Source: Pleurotus djamor | Lineage: Eukaryota; Basidiomycota; Agaricomycetes; Agaricales; Pleurotaceae | Length of the DNA stretch: 64,000 nucleotides | Assembly: GCA_029747585.1 (NCBI GenBank) | Contig: JAPEVF010000084.1 | Span: 53,561-117,560, forward strand | Reading direction: 5' to 3' | Part shown: positions 42,530 to 54,429 of the stretch, in pieces | How the letters are laid out: every line of letters begins with the position of its first letter | Numbering within the stretch: position 1 is the stretch's first letter | The notes under the pieces: model-generated | What the model was told of the DNA's origin: nothing | What the model saw: the letters and a program-made list of their open reading frames with translations, nothing else | The model's database searches: none | Made by a program: the position numbers and the translations under genes

Positions 42530-45160
42530 GCTTGGTCTTGACTCGAGTAGTGACTCTTAAGCGCGGGCCAAGCGCAGATTGCGATATGTGTGGGTCCAAA
42601 GGAGTGAGTTCGTCGATACGAATCGAACAGGAGAAACAGGGGGCTCCTCAACAACTGTGTTTTTTCTTCGGAGCGCCCACGGATCCCTTCTTCATCCGAC
42701 TCGTCCTTCCCTCAACCCATATATGCTCAAAACCCCTTCCAGTCAGACCCAAGGATGACGGAGGTGAAGCCAAACCTCTCCGCATCTGGCTCTCGCGAGT
42801 TGGACCGGAAGAATGCGTCGCCAGCACGTTTTCAAGCTACTCTTATCATATGAAAAGTGCTCAGCGATTCCACTGCAGTCGGAGCTTTGAGAGACGTCGG
42901 GTTGAAGGCTTCCCCGTGAGTTTTCCTTCGATTCCTTTGTCTTGCTCCTGTATTTGCTGCAGTCTTCGGGTTCGCTTACTGACTTCCTGTACTCGCTAGC
43001 GCTACTGTCGACCACGCATGCAGCCGCACCATCTTTGGATATCAATCGGGCTTCGACGACGACAGCATACGCAACCCTGCCCATTAAGTTCAGGTTCAGG
43101 CACCTCTCGTCGCCGCGGTCTCCGTCCTGCGACCCCCAGCCGTCATCTCCCCCACAACAGTCTCTGGAGGAGGACAACAGCTAGCCATTGTGGGCTACTA
43201 TTCTATCATTCCATCGGAACCTGAGGTTTAGTACATTCACTTTTCGCCTCCACAACTTGTTCATGCCTTGATGACCGGCCAATTTGCATAGACACATCTT
43301 TTCATCTCGTAGGCTCCATTTTCGGTTTACCCCGCGACTAATGGATGTTAATACTACACAGCGACAAGGATATGCCCTACCTCATGCAACTCCCTCTCTG
43401 ACCAAACGTACTGTTGCTCGTTCGCCCAGCCGTTCCTTTTGGAACCGCTCCAGTCCAACTACTCCCTCAAAGGCCTCAGCTCGCGTCGACATGCTTGCAT
43501 ACACCAGTGTTGTCGCTATATACGGTCGGACCCAACTGTGCATATGTTCGAACTCGTGGTGACAAGGATGTCAGCAAGCTAGGGAGCAGATACGAAGTGT
43601 GTTTCTACTCTACATCCGTAGTTTTATCTTTTCTCATCCCCGCTTCGTCCTTATAGGCTCCAATGCACTGCTCAACTCCTCCTCTGGCAGCCTCGGCGCC
43701 TTCACACGCTGCAGACGCTAGCACGAACATTGAACATCGCTGGTTTTGTCGATGGAGCTGATCAACATCACCAGCGTCGTCTGCTATGGCCACCAAGAAC
43801 TCAGAGTCTTCCTGAGCACGGGATACGAAACTGGTTGATAGAGGGGCAGTTTGTCAACATGCCGCCTGGGTAGTTCCCGCAGGTGAGTCAGTTGCTCTTT
43901 ATTCAATTCATGGTTGGGCTTGTGTTTTGTCCGTTGTCGAGGTGGATCAATGGGAGAGATGTGGTGCTCGCGTCGATACTCTCCTTCGTGGACGACGTTA
44001 CATTTTTCTGGACGATAATCAGCTTGAAGAGCTAGACCCCATTCAATCCGCTCTGACATTACCTGCTCGCTCCCTATCCTCCTTTTCTTCCCATCAACGA
44101 TATTTACTCATTCAACTTTCTTCTTTCAAGATCCAGATACCAGAGGAAGGGAAGAGGAACCTTTGATTGACAGCGCTCAGTTGGTGCTGCTGCCGACACG
44201 AACACATTTATACGTCCGTGCTCCGCAATGGAGAACTGCGGTAGCTACTCGTTATGTATAACCGCCTATGCCGCGCCCATCCCAATGTGCCCATCCACTG
44301 GCACTGATGATACCCGCTCTCACCGACAACCCCCATCATCACCTCCAGTTGTTACACGCGAAGAAGCACGGCAGGGACCTAATTTCATCGACCCACGTCC
44401 TAGGCGTGCTCCCTTCGGCCTTGCACCCCCATCTTCATCGCTCATCGCTGAAAGCTCATGCTATCGTCGATGATTCATTCAACCCCTCTCTGTAACGATG
44501 CTCCGAGGTTTCGCAAGATGGGACTCGTTTTGCGATGGAGGTGGAGGTCACGACGCCATCGCTAATATCGAAGCTCGGCTCACGGTCGTTACGACGCGGA
44601 GGAAGATAACCTAGATCGTCCAGCAAGTTGAGTTGCTGCGGGTGTGAGGAGCTGGGATGGTATTCGCGGCGGTGGAACTGAGGGTATCGACGATGAACAC
44701 TGCAAACCGGAGGAACATACAGATGGGGAGGCCGAACTCCTTGACGCCGCTCGAAGCTGTTGAAGCTGTCGGTGGTCAGTCCGCTGTGACTAATGGTTGA
44801 TTCATGTCGGCGTCGTTCCGACTTCACCATGACTTCGATATCGAGCTCCGCTGTATCCACACTCTTGCTATCTAGAGTAGACGCTTTTGCTTCTCTGTGT
44901 TTTTGGACCGTTGCTACTTATCTCCAATCTTGTGCTTGGTTTATTTCACGGTACCCTACCCTACGTACCCACTGTGTCACTTTACTACTACTTGTACATT
45001 GGATTTTGACATCAAACTTTACAGGTCTCGCTACTTCGATACCCCACATCATTTAGATTCTCGATTTCGAGGGTATGCATCTAGACTTGGAAAGACTCAT
45101 CAGCCTCCCATTAGTTGCAAGTCACCCAATAGAGTAGAGTACGCACCGAATTCCGATGCC
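42530..45160. other. Spacer with scattered exon-like pieces
   Basis: No intact gene. Plus-strand pieces that read like protein include one near 43085-43210 ('LVAAVSVLRPPAVISPTTVS'), one near 43428-43580 ('VPFGTAPVQLLPQRPQLAST') ending at a possible donor, and one near 43980-44160 on shifting frames. A motif reading cttcggagcgcccac at about 42670 recurs in other spacers. Short frames on the minus strand (44456-44860) are His/Arg-rich without motifs. I read the stretch as one or more decayed genes. Confidence 0.35.
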
Positions 45161-45167
45161 ATAGATC

Positions 45168-46557
45168 CTATTGGTTTATAGTAACATCTTCACGGGCTCT
45201 CTCCCACCATGACTGAAACGGCGGGAGACTTCCCAAAGTCGCATCAACCGGACTTGTCTGTCCACGAAGAAAGCGGTTGACGGAGGAACCTCCATCATCC
45301 GAGACCTCATGCATATCCATAATTACGAGTTTCGGGAATTTCTCGAAGAGGGCGGTCGGTGATGGTGACTTAAACACAGAAAGTGGGAGGTAAGATGCGA
45401 GACAGAGGTAGTTGAGAGATGGAGATGGGATAACGAAGAAGGCGTCGATGTCGATGAAATTCTATTACGGAAGTATCGGTTTCAATGGCAATTATGTGGG
45501 ATAAAGATAGGAATCTCACATGAGATCTTTGCGGCGCTGTGACGGAGATATATATAGCATCAGTCAGGTGTTGAAAGAGCTGGGCGACCACGGCTGGGGC
45601 TCCGGATGTCACTTGAAGGCTCAGAAGATGGTTCAAGATTGGAATCGGGGGTATGAGGGTAGGGGCACAGGTGAACGAAAGGTGCCTGAGCGTATGCCAT
45701 GACGACGCCGATAGGTGACGACTAAGAAGGGGCAGGAGATCTGGACCAGTTTCCAGCGACACGAGGCCAGGGAGGTTGATGGGAGTGTCCAATGTGTTAT
45801 TGAAAACAGGACGAGGGTCGAGAATTAAACTCGGTATGCCGATGAATTGGAGATTTGGGTTTAGCCTCAAGAGCAGGAGAAAGTCTTTAATGGACCCCGC
45901 CGTCCTTACCACCTCCATATGTTTCAGTTGAGGAAGACAGCGGAGGAGGGATGGTGGGCAGAAAGACTTTGAGAACCCAGACACGCGATGCACATTCGTG
46001 AAGAACACCAAGATATTGCGAAGCTCAGCCCAGCAGGGCATTTCAGCCGTGCGCCATTCACTCGCTTCCCGCACCATTTCATGAAACGGTTCGAGGACGA
46101 GGGAAGTTGTATATGTGGCCAATTTTGGATTGCTGGTGAATATTGTTCGGAGTCTTGAGAGTTGATGAAAGGGAATAGAGATATGGGGGAACGTTGTATT
46201 TGGGGTAGGCGGGTCCCAAGATAGTCCTAGGCTATAGAGACTAGTTAGAAACATGGGGTAAAAACGTACGATATTTTACTCGCTGAGGTTCCCTTCCATC
46301 GGCGGCGGCCAGGATTCGAAGCCATTCCGTGAATTCGGCTGCGCCGGAGAACGTGATCAGTACAGTGCCATAAACGACGGGTGTGACCAGGGAGTAGAGT
46401 AGTTTTGATGTGAGTTGGAGAGGTAAAAGAGACCTGCGATCGGGAGAATCGTGGTTGGCGATGACCTGGACCCACAGCTCAACGGGGAACCTCGCTGATT
46501 GGAATCAGTTGGTCTACTCCAGAGGTGTGAGCGGCTGTTGTCTCTCTTACATGTCAT
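45168..46557 (-). CDS. F-box-like paralogue E
   Basis: Starts at the ATG at 46557 in a very short first exon (ATG ACA T, donor gtaaga at 46550). The F-box-like exon continues 'SRFPVELWVQVIANHDSPDR' and 'LYSLVTPVVYGTVLITFSG'. The central exon (about 45530-46225) has 'WAELRNILVFFTNVHRVSGF', 'LLRCLPQLKHMEVV', 'LPGLVSLETGPDLLPLL' and 'IPILNHLLSLQVTS'. The last exon has 'LFEKFPKLVIMDMHEVSDD' and 'FQSWWERAREDV', stop at 45168. The second-exon region is shorter around the repeat blocks than in paralogue C. It is on the minus strand like all copies. Function inferred from the family. Confidence 0.63.
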
Positions 46558-46843
46558 AATATTGTGTATCTGGTACTTGTAGTTTGTTCGCGTACGTTTC
46601 TTCGAGAAAGATGGTGGAAAGATGGTGATTGCATGCGTCGGCCTCGAAAAGGAACAGACACAGGGCTGGGCGGCTACCTTCGGAGCGCCCATGCATCACT
46701 TCTCGTTTGTCTCCGGTTCCCATAGACCATAGCACAGATTCGGATAGAGAACTCCCCTCCGTCAGTACCATCAACGCGATCTTGAACGTCACAGTATATT
46801 TCTCAGGTCAGAGGTACGTTCCCTATCTTTCATTGGTCATCTC

Positions 46844-46990
46844 TTGATTCCCCAGCCCAACTCGCAAAGCGAACCATCAGTCCCACCAGTAGTTTCCTTT
46901 GACGAAGACTCAGTGACGCTTGACAACTCGGAGCTTTCTCCATTCCCACACCGTTGTTCGGTACTCACACGCGTGTATTGCCAATACAAG
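46844..46990 (+). pseudogene. BTB-domain remnant
   Basis: A short plus-strand stretch reads 'PQPNSQSEPSVPPVVSFDED' then 'SVTL', aligning with the middle of the BTB proteins ('MPQPKPSNEDTTLPIVQFDE' and 'DSVTL' in BTB 1). After that the frame diverges, and neither the N-terminal 'DADVILRSSDG' block nor the C-terminal helices are present. It lies directly 5' of F-box-like gene E, in the divergent orientation seen for BTB 1 and F-box B. Confidence 0.5.
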
Positions 46991-47039
46991 GGCTACAGCA
47001 GAGGGAAAGGGACCGATGGCAGTTGTGAAGGAAATTGAC

Positions 47040-48240
47040 TGTGGTTATCGACGGCACTATCAGGTCCGGTAATAGTCCTAATCCAGTTGCTTGGCCTTCC
47101 TTCCCTACTTAGGCGGCAGATAAACCAGTCCGTAGCGGAGGTATGTGCCTTGAACTTCTAATCTACTGAAGCACAGCTGCTCAATTACTCTCTATATACA
47201 GGAAAACCTTGGCCTACCCTTTCAAATGTATTAGCCCGAACTGCTGATTAGCTGATTGCGATGTAGCCGTTGTACTCAGGAGGAACTGATGGGTCGGCAT
47301 TCCGTGGGCTCTGTGGTGCCGCATGTCTCCGTATTACTTGTTGAAAGGACTTGAAGCTATAGAATCAGCCAGAGTCTTATTATGCTTGGCTTGGTCCGCG
47401 AAAGGTGGAATGAAACAGAGACGTTCAACGGTTGGACTTGCGTTCCGGTCTCACCGATTAAAAAGGAGAAACAGGGGCCCTCCTGTGCGTTGGTCAACCC
47501 ACGGAACGCCCGTCCGGTTTTTACTCAGTTTTTCCTCCCACCACATTCGCGACCATACACGCTGTTTGTACCATAATGATGCTCATTCGACGCATCAGGG
47601 ATACAGACGAAGACAGTGATGCGAGTCGATCGTCGCAGCCTCCCCGAGAAGGCTCAACTTTTGGGAGGTATCAATGATGTCGATGACAGCTCTGACGCGG
47701 TGGTTGTGTTTCTTGTCCTTTCCTCGAGCTTCACTTTCCGTTCACTTTCTCTTCATTCAGCTATCTCTATCCTTGCTCTCTGCCCCGTGCATTGCTCTCT
47801 CTCCCTCCCCATGATTCTTCTGAATCTCTTCAACTACTCTACTGTTACTCCGACAATTATGTCGCTCCCTTGGGATCTCGTCGTCTACGAAATCCTACCT
47901 GCTAAATCAATATCATACATCGCACTTTCCTTTTCCAATCGCGCTTTCCTCTTCCTACTTCCCATCCTGCGCCAGTCCCCTGATTTTTCGGATGCTGCCT
48001 CGTGTCACCCGCGTTCCTAGAATAGCTAGCTTCGGTGATTTAAACCAGATATCGTGGTGTGGTACACGTGCGGTCTGAGCATGGACAAAGCAAGGCGCCA
48101 CAACGACCGGCGGGCCACAGCCAGTCAACGAAGGAACTGGTCATCCAACACCGTTCCTTTGTTGTCACCTATTCTTTCATAAAGCCAATTTCCATCGTTG
48201 ATTTGTGACGTCTCTCCCTTCTCAACTACATCCTCGACTG
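47040..48240. other. Spacer with a possible F-box scrap
   Basis: No intact gene. At about 47800-48020 (+) an open frame contains 'MSLPWDLVVYEILPAKSISY', which looks like the start of a different F-box, but it ends after about 50 codons. A variant of the recurring ggagcgccc motif (here ggaacgcccg) lies near 47502. Immediately upstream of BTB 3 (48.1-48.25 kb) nothing is recognisable beyond presumed promoter. Confidence 0.3.
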
Positions 48241-48253
48241 ACATTAATTCATT

Positions 48254-49066
48254 ATGTCTCAAATTGCGAGACCATCCAGTCCGTTCAACCGAGATGATGC
48301 TGACGCGATTTTACGTTCCTCCGACGGGGTGTACTTCCGCGTCAATAAACTTATCCTTACCATTGCATCACCACTTTTCAATGACAGCTTTTCGCTGACG
48401 CGTTCAAAACTACTCGTCGAAGGCGGTCGCGTCCTCCCTATCATTCCATTCGACGCAGACGCTGTCATACTCGACATCCTCCTCCGCTACTGCTATACAC
48501 TCCCAGACCCCCCGCCAACTATCACCGAGCTCGCGACTTTGAAACGAGTCCTCGAAGTAGCGCAAGACTACGAGCTGAGACGGGTACTCAGCCAGCTTGA
48601 GCCGGTGTATCTCAAGCTGGGCACGAATGAGATTAGGACTCAGCCCGTCGCAGCCTACGCTCTTTCATGCCGGTATAAGTGGGCGAATGTCGAGGAAGCC
48701 GCTATTGAGGCGGCACTCCACTTCTCGCACGACGACATACAAACACAGTTCGAAGTCGTCGATTACCCGCATTGGGCCCAGGACGGTATAAAGCTCCTGC
48801 GGTGTCACTTTAAATGCTTTACGGCTACACGGGAATTTCTCAGCTCTCCGTCCAAATGCGCGGAGGCACATATCGAGCACGCAAGGAAGATGATGATGGC
48901 GAAGGGTCCGCTGGCAATCGCTGATGATCTTGAGTCAACCATTGATCAATATAACGCGAAGGGATATGGCGGCGCGACAGGAGAGTTGTTTGGAATTTCT
49001 TGCCGGTTGAGAGGTCTTCTCAGAGCCGTCGTTTCTACGGTACTTTCTCCTCTCTCCCAGATCTGA
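48254..49066 (+). CDS. BTB/POZ-domain protein 3
   Basis: An intronless 270-residue paralogue from the ATG at 48254. BTB core 'FNRDDADAILRSSDGVYFRV', 'NKLILTIASPLFNDSFSLT' (the usual HK is NK here), 'IIPFDADAVILDILLRYCYT' and 'VLEVAQDYELRRVLSQLE'. The C-terminal part has 'YALSCRYKWANVEEAAIEAA' and 'CHFKCFTATREFL'. It is the most divergent of the three intact BTB copies and its C-terminus is unlike the other two. Predicted CUL3-type adaptor; function otherwise unknown. Confidence 0.83.
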   Translation: MSQIARPSSPFNRDDADAILRSSDGVYFRVNKLILTIASPLFNDSFSLTRSKLLVEGGRVLPIIPFDADAVILDILLRYCYTLPDPPPTITELATLKRVLEVAQDYELRRVLSQLEPVYLKLGTNEIRTQPVAAYALSCRYKWANVEEAAIEAALHFSHDDIQTQFEVVDYPHWAQDGIKLLRCHFKCFTATREFLSSPSKCAEAHIEHARKMMMAKGPLAIADDLESTIDQYNAKGYGGATGELFGISCRLRGLLRAVVSTVLSPLSQI

Positions 49067-49069
49067 TTT

Positions 49070-51790
49070 AGATAAGCTCATCATAGGACGCTATTTTAGC
49101 ACCTCGCGCCGGGCAAGTCATGACTGGTCAGACACGACTCACATCGCTCCCAACGGGTGCTTAGACATCAGTCATCTTTTTATATATACCGTCAAATCTC
49201 ATGACACAGCTCGTAACCCCTTCTACCGCACATCAATTCGACGTCGACGAGCGTTCCAGTGAAAAAGCTGAACAAATGAACGCAGAGACCACATGCTTCG
49301 TTACGTCGAGGAACTACCTAAGCTAGGCACAGGTGGAGATTGGGCTAGATTTAATATATATCTGCGAGCTCCTTGTCTGAAGATCGAACGAAACTCGACG
49401 CCCAAATGTCCAATAACCCTGCTCGAAAAGGGGCGACAGGAGATGCTCCTGAGCGCTTGTGCTTTGTAACTCTTCGGCGGCCGGAGCGCCCACGTTTCAA
49501 GACATTCTTACTCCCGAGTCACTCATCACATATGTTGTACACGCATTCCGTCCGACCGACGCAGCTGGCAACATATGGAGGGTAATAATCACAACGTCGG
49601 TCAATTGTCGTCTTCACTGCGTCAAGGAGAGGACACCAACTCAAACTCCTCCGCGGGCTCTGCTCACTTGAACTCTAGCTGCGCTTCTTTCATCTTTTTC
49701 TTGCTTTCGTTATCACCTAACGTTCTCCTCTTTTCTACGATCCTAGACGCGGATCATTGCTTATGGTGTCATCCTCACCGTTGTGGACAGCGATGTAACT
49801 GTCTGATGTCCTTGCGAAACCGTAACCGGCTTGTTTTGGAGGGGAAAAGGAGCGGAGGAGTATAGACCACGAGCATCATCACCTTGGCTGCTTTTGATTG
49901 GTGAGTTATGAATTCTCGTTTGCTTTATCAGAAGCTCTTTTGTCGCCGCAGCGTTTTCGTCCGTCTTGGTGTACGCTGGGCATTGTTGGTATTGCTGTCC
50001 CTGCTTTCGAGCGTCCACAGAGAGAAGCTGCAGGCTCCGATGATGAGTCGCATCCTTTTCCTGTATTTTTAGGCCATGCTGCTTCAGCGTCGCGTCAAGC
50101 CCTTCGTTCCTAACGTTCCTCTATGCCTATTTCCCGCTTCTGAATTATGTCTTTTACATTTACCTCTTATTGACTCATACTTTTCTGACGTACAGGCGAA
50201 GACTGGCGTCATCACAGCGAAAATGCCTCGTCAGCGACCACGACCACCATCGCTGCTGTCGCTAAGCTTGCTGTCTTGCATATGACCGCCTCCACCCCAT
50301 CAACAATCACACCCTTACCATCATCTTCATCATGGACGTATACGCTCCCTGGGTCGACACTTTTCCGACACATCCCGCAAGAGACTCTAGCAGCAAATGC
50401 TCAATAGAGGACACTGCTACTACTGCCCTCGTTACCCATCATCCTTCCTCACCGCGGTCGCACTACCCCCGTATCCACTGGCGTTGCCAAGTCCCAGATA
50501 ATACCTTCGTCCTGTCTCGGTCAACGTTGTCCAGATCCACGAAATGCATTTCATGGGGCTCATCCTCCCTCCCACCTTCGCCTGCTCGGTGTGTACAACG
50601 ATACGAAGATGCGTAAATTGACCTGCGTGGAGATCGCCAACGGGCATCAGAGGAGGGGATCATCACGCTGTTGACGCCGCAGCTGAGGTCAAGAGGTCGA
50701 TGGGGTCGAAGATGAAGATGACAGGTCGAGGGAGCCAGCCGCAACTCTGGGTGGGAGTAATTGGAGCGGCGTCGGTGGTCATACTCGGTGGTCTGACGAT
50801 GAAGACACTCAGATACAGTTCGGTACCAATGTGGATGTGATACTGGGCTACTCGAGGCTGTCGATGCACACGACCGTATTTCACGTACGAAACGGGTCCC
50901 TTCGCCTCCATCCTTCTCAGGGCAGAAGTTCGCAGCTACAGCTCGTCAACGCTCTCAGGCTCAGCCGCGTTCGCATCCACCACGACCAGACCTGTCGGAA
51001 TAACAAGCGCACCCGCAAATCGATCATATACCTACTCCATGAATGGGTACCTTCCCTGCGTCGGATTGGCCCATTTCTCGTCCGGGAAGAGACCCAAGCG
51101 CCAACCTCAGTAGATCACCGATTGCACCTGCTCAAGCCGCTACTAGGGCGCAGCCTCCTCGCAACGGCGTCCACCTGTACATTCACCGTCACCACCGACC
51201 ATAAGTTGTCATCGCATTCTGCTCCTTCTCCTTCTACGTCAATGACGCAGCAGCATGTCGCCGATTCGTCCACGCAAATTGGGGAGCCACGATTCTGTGA
51301 CGCCAGACATTAATGGGGAGATCTACCGACGACGGTGACATCCTTGACGCTGGGGTCGTTCGCGATCAGGGAGCTACACCTGCCGTCGGTGAACAGTGGC
51401 ACTGTCCCTTAGTCTACAGGTGTCAATGGTGCTTGGACAACGAAGATGCCGATGAAGAGATGTGTGGAGGTCATGCCGCTTGAGGGATGTGGCTATATCA
51501 GCGAGCTGAGTGGCGCACGAAGTCAGAGAGTTCCCGAAAATTATAGTGGCACTTCAATACCTATTTTCGTCTCACTCCTTCTCCTTCCATGGTCACTTTT
51601 CCTTCCTCTTTTCTCTTTTCTCTTTTCTCTTTTCGCCGTCACCCACACTCTCTCCCTCCGTTACCTCCTACTTCCTTGCACTCTACCTTATTTGGCCATA
51701 CCAACCGAGACTATCAAACTAATGTACAGTCGTCTTCTGTCCATGCAGTTGAAACTACATGTATATTCATACGCGGGGATTACGACAGGC
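49070..51790. other. Spacer with exon-like pieces, no intact gene
   Basis: Pieces that read like coding sequence include one at 49497-49580 (+, 'FQDILTPESLITYVVHAFRP'), a piece near 50740-50830 with a hydrophobic run ('VGVIGAASVVILGGLTMK'), and one near 51340-51480 with several Cys ('GEQWHCPLVYRCQWCLDNED'). They lie in different frames and cannot be joined with confidence. The recurring ggagcgcccac motif is at about 49492. A CT-rich low-complexity tract occupies 51600-51640. Confidence 0.3.
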
Positions 51791-51799
51791 TACCCTACA

Positions 51800-53118
51800 T
51801 TATCGACTCATCGTGACTTCGTCAACATACTCTTCAGCCTGCTCCCACCACATCTGAAATGGGGCAAGAGCCACCGGGGTTATCTTCATGGGGGCCGCCT
51901 CGCCACGAACTAAGCGCATGAAGCAGAAGTTGCCATCATCAGAGAGGCCTTCTGTATCCACGATGTTCAGTCTTCCAAATGCTTCAAAGAGGGCTGGCGT
52001 GTGGCGCTCAGAGCTCGGGAGGCATGACCCAACGTAAACATATCTCAGAGATGTGGATGGGATATTAGAGAGCATGTTGACGTTGGATATGTCCTATTAA
52101 ATGCGGGATCAAACTGAACGACCACCTGGGAGTTGGGCCACTACTTACATTGGATAATTCTGTCGTTACCGATATGTATTCAACGCTATGAAGGTGTCGA
52201 AGGTATTGCACAACAACTGTTCGGCTTTCGGAATTGATTTGAAAGCTTAGGAGTTGGTTCAAGATCGACGCCGAAGGAACGGGAGTAATGGTAGCAGTGA
52301 TTGAAAGGTGTTTAAGTGCATATGGTGGTGGTGCCATCAGCCCGCGAGATAAAGGAGACCACAGTCTTGTGCAGGCCTCAATTGAAATAAGCCTGGAGAG
52401 GTCGACGGAATGATCATGTGAGCGGGTTGAACGGTCTGTGGCACTCGTTACACGGATAGACTGGAGGGTTGGATGTAGCTCAAGGAGAGAGAGCACCCCT
52501 TCAATGGTCGCCGCAATGAGGATATGCAGATGTGTCAATTGACACTGGGTAGGAAGACTGCGTAGGATTTCTGGGGGGAAGGTGAAGGGGCAGCGCACAG
52601 AAACGCGACGGAGGTTTGTGAAGAACGGCAAAATTCCGCGAAGCTCGGCCCAGCCTTGTTCCACTATTTCCCAGTATCCCTCTATCGGAGTGATTCTTTC
52701 AGAGAAGGGATTGATGATAAGCGAATTTGTGTACGACGCCAGAACTGGGTTGTTTGTGAATGCTGCGTGAAGACTGGAAAGCCGATGGAATGGAATGGAA
52801 ATATGTGGGAAGGTGGTACGCGGATTCTGCTGCCTCGAAGCTATGGGATGGCGTTCAGATCAGCTCGACGGAAGTGCATACTACTGAAGAAGATATCTGA
52901 CCAGGGCTAGCTATCTGGATTCGTTTACCAGTGAGTGCTGAAGCCCAATTGATGAAGGCATCGGAGTTCGAGGATGTTATCAAGACCGAGCTATAGACAA
53001 GAGGTGTTACAAGGGCCCGTAGCTGGGTCGAAGCTCTCTGAAGGGGCAAAAGAGAGCTGCGATCAGGATCATCGTGGTTGGCGATCACTATCGCCCAGAT
53101 TTCAAGGGGGAGTTTCAT
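51800..53118 (-). CDS. F-box-like paralogue F
   Basis: The first usable ATG is at 53118 and opens directly into the F-box-like segment 'MKLPLEIWAIVIANHDDPDR' with 'LRALVTPLVYSSVLITSSN'; an upstream frame without ATG suggests an extra first exon as in paralogue B. The central exon has 'WAELRGILPFFTNLRRVSVR', 'LRSLPTQCQLTHLHIL' and 'ASILNQLLSFQINSESR'. The last exon reads 'MLSNIPSTSLRYVYVGSCLP', 'LFEAFGRLNIVDTEGLSDD' and 'FQMWWEQAEEYVDEVT', stop at 51800. The exon 1/exon 2 junction near 52840-52910 is unclear and may be damaged. Confidence 0.6.
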
Positions 53119-53249
53119 GGTTGCTTTTAGGACCTCTATGAGATTCAAGCGGTCTGGATTGTTTTCTAACTCTTACCTTTCATCGTTTGTCGGGTATCTT
53201 GAACTTCAAAATCCAAGCTTGAGGGTTGGGGAAGGCTGAGATTGGATTG

Positions 53250-53660
53250 GGACCTTCACAGGAGAGATCACACCTCTCATAGACAGGGGAGCCTCGCATC
53301 AATTCTCGACCATTCGGCTTCGGCTTTGTCGAAACTACGCAAGGGTGGAATACCGGTTTCAATGGACCAAAGCTCCATCTAAAACGACGGGATAGGGCAT
53401 AGACTTCGACTGGATGAATTCGAGGTATACATGCTCCAAGCTGCCGACAGCCGTGTGAAGCTTGTACTTCTCCGCTGCGCTGACTACCTTCTTCAATGTC
53501 GCGATGTCGGTCATGGCAGCCAGTCGTTAAAGAGTGGGGATGAGATGGAGAGGATGAGTCGGTGAACGCAAAATTCGACACCATCTGTGGAACGTAGGAT
53601 CACATCTGCGTCCGGTCTGTTAAATGGAGACGAGAGATCGTGCTGGTGAGCGGTCAGCAT
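53250..53660 (-). pseudogene. BTB pseudogene with internal deletion and frameshifts
   Basis: Read from an ATG at 53660, the frame gives the BTB start 'FNRPDADVILRSTDGVEFCV' and 'HRLILSISSPLFND', then stops after four more codons. The next frame gives 'ATLKKVVSAAEKYKLHTAVG' and 'SLEHVYLEF', and a third frame 'HPVEVYALSRRFRWS'. Compared with BTB 1-3, about 40 codons (the FDEDSVTL..CYP block) are deleted and two further shifts follow. There are no Ns here, so this is genuine decay rather than poor sequence. It lies just upstream of F-box-like gene F on the same strand. Confidence 0.72.
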
Positions 53661-53699
53661 TGTACTACCGCTTTAAGTGCTAGCCGTATGTGAGGGTGT

Positions 53700-54429
53700 A
53701 GCGCAGTTCCATGAAAGAATGTGCGTTTTGTACTGAACCGACAATGAGTGGCGACAAAGCCAGGGCCTTGAATAATGACTCAATGGGATGAAAATCCACC
53801 CACTCCGACCCTTGAAGCTTTGGAGCTTGAGCCTTGTGTATCCTGTTACCTGGTCTGGTCACTGTCTTTGGGGACTTCAAAATGATCGACGATGCGACTG
53901 GCCCGTGTCTGGTGAAGCTAGGAGTTGGTTAGGGGAGGTTAAGCGCCTGCTTATCATTTTCTGGAGCGCCCGAATCCTTTCAGCTTCCATCCTTGTTCCA
54001 TCCGCAACTTTCCTTCCTCGGTGGCCTTTCGCGCTTCCGTCCCTGTGAAGTTCCCTTCGTGGCACTTGAAGACCCTCTGAAGATTCTCATTTGAGCTGAG
54101 GGGCCAAATCAAGATTGAAACCGTTGGACACACCCTCTTCTACTGATCCCACTGGACCCCGTCAGCGCTGACTCTGGTTCAAAAACTGCTACCCTCCTCA
54201 CCACCTTTCTCATCCTCACCTAGTTCTCGCCCATAAAAAGCATGACCTTGATGGTTCCCCTTGTTATTGCGGGTTACTTCCTCCACCCCAGGTGGACGAC
54301 ACGACAGCCACGGGGATGCGTTTAGACACGAAGAGGATACTTCTTTCTCTCTTACCACGATCAGCAAATTAAGCGCCCTACTGGTTCGAGGGGAGGACAG
54401 GAAACTTAGAACGCGTCGCACCGACAGAC
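53700..54429. other. Spacer upstream of the retrotransposon ORF1
   Basis: No coding feature. Another variant of the ggagcgccc motif occurs near 53964. The last ~300 bp may be the 5' untranslated region of the non-LTR element that follows, but no element border is visible. Confidence 0.3.

Noticed and set aside
51590..51650. Repeated ttttctc units as a functional repeat
   Set aside because: A simple CT-rich low-complexity tract without wider structure.
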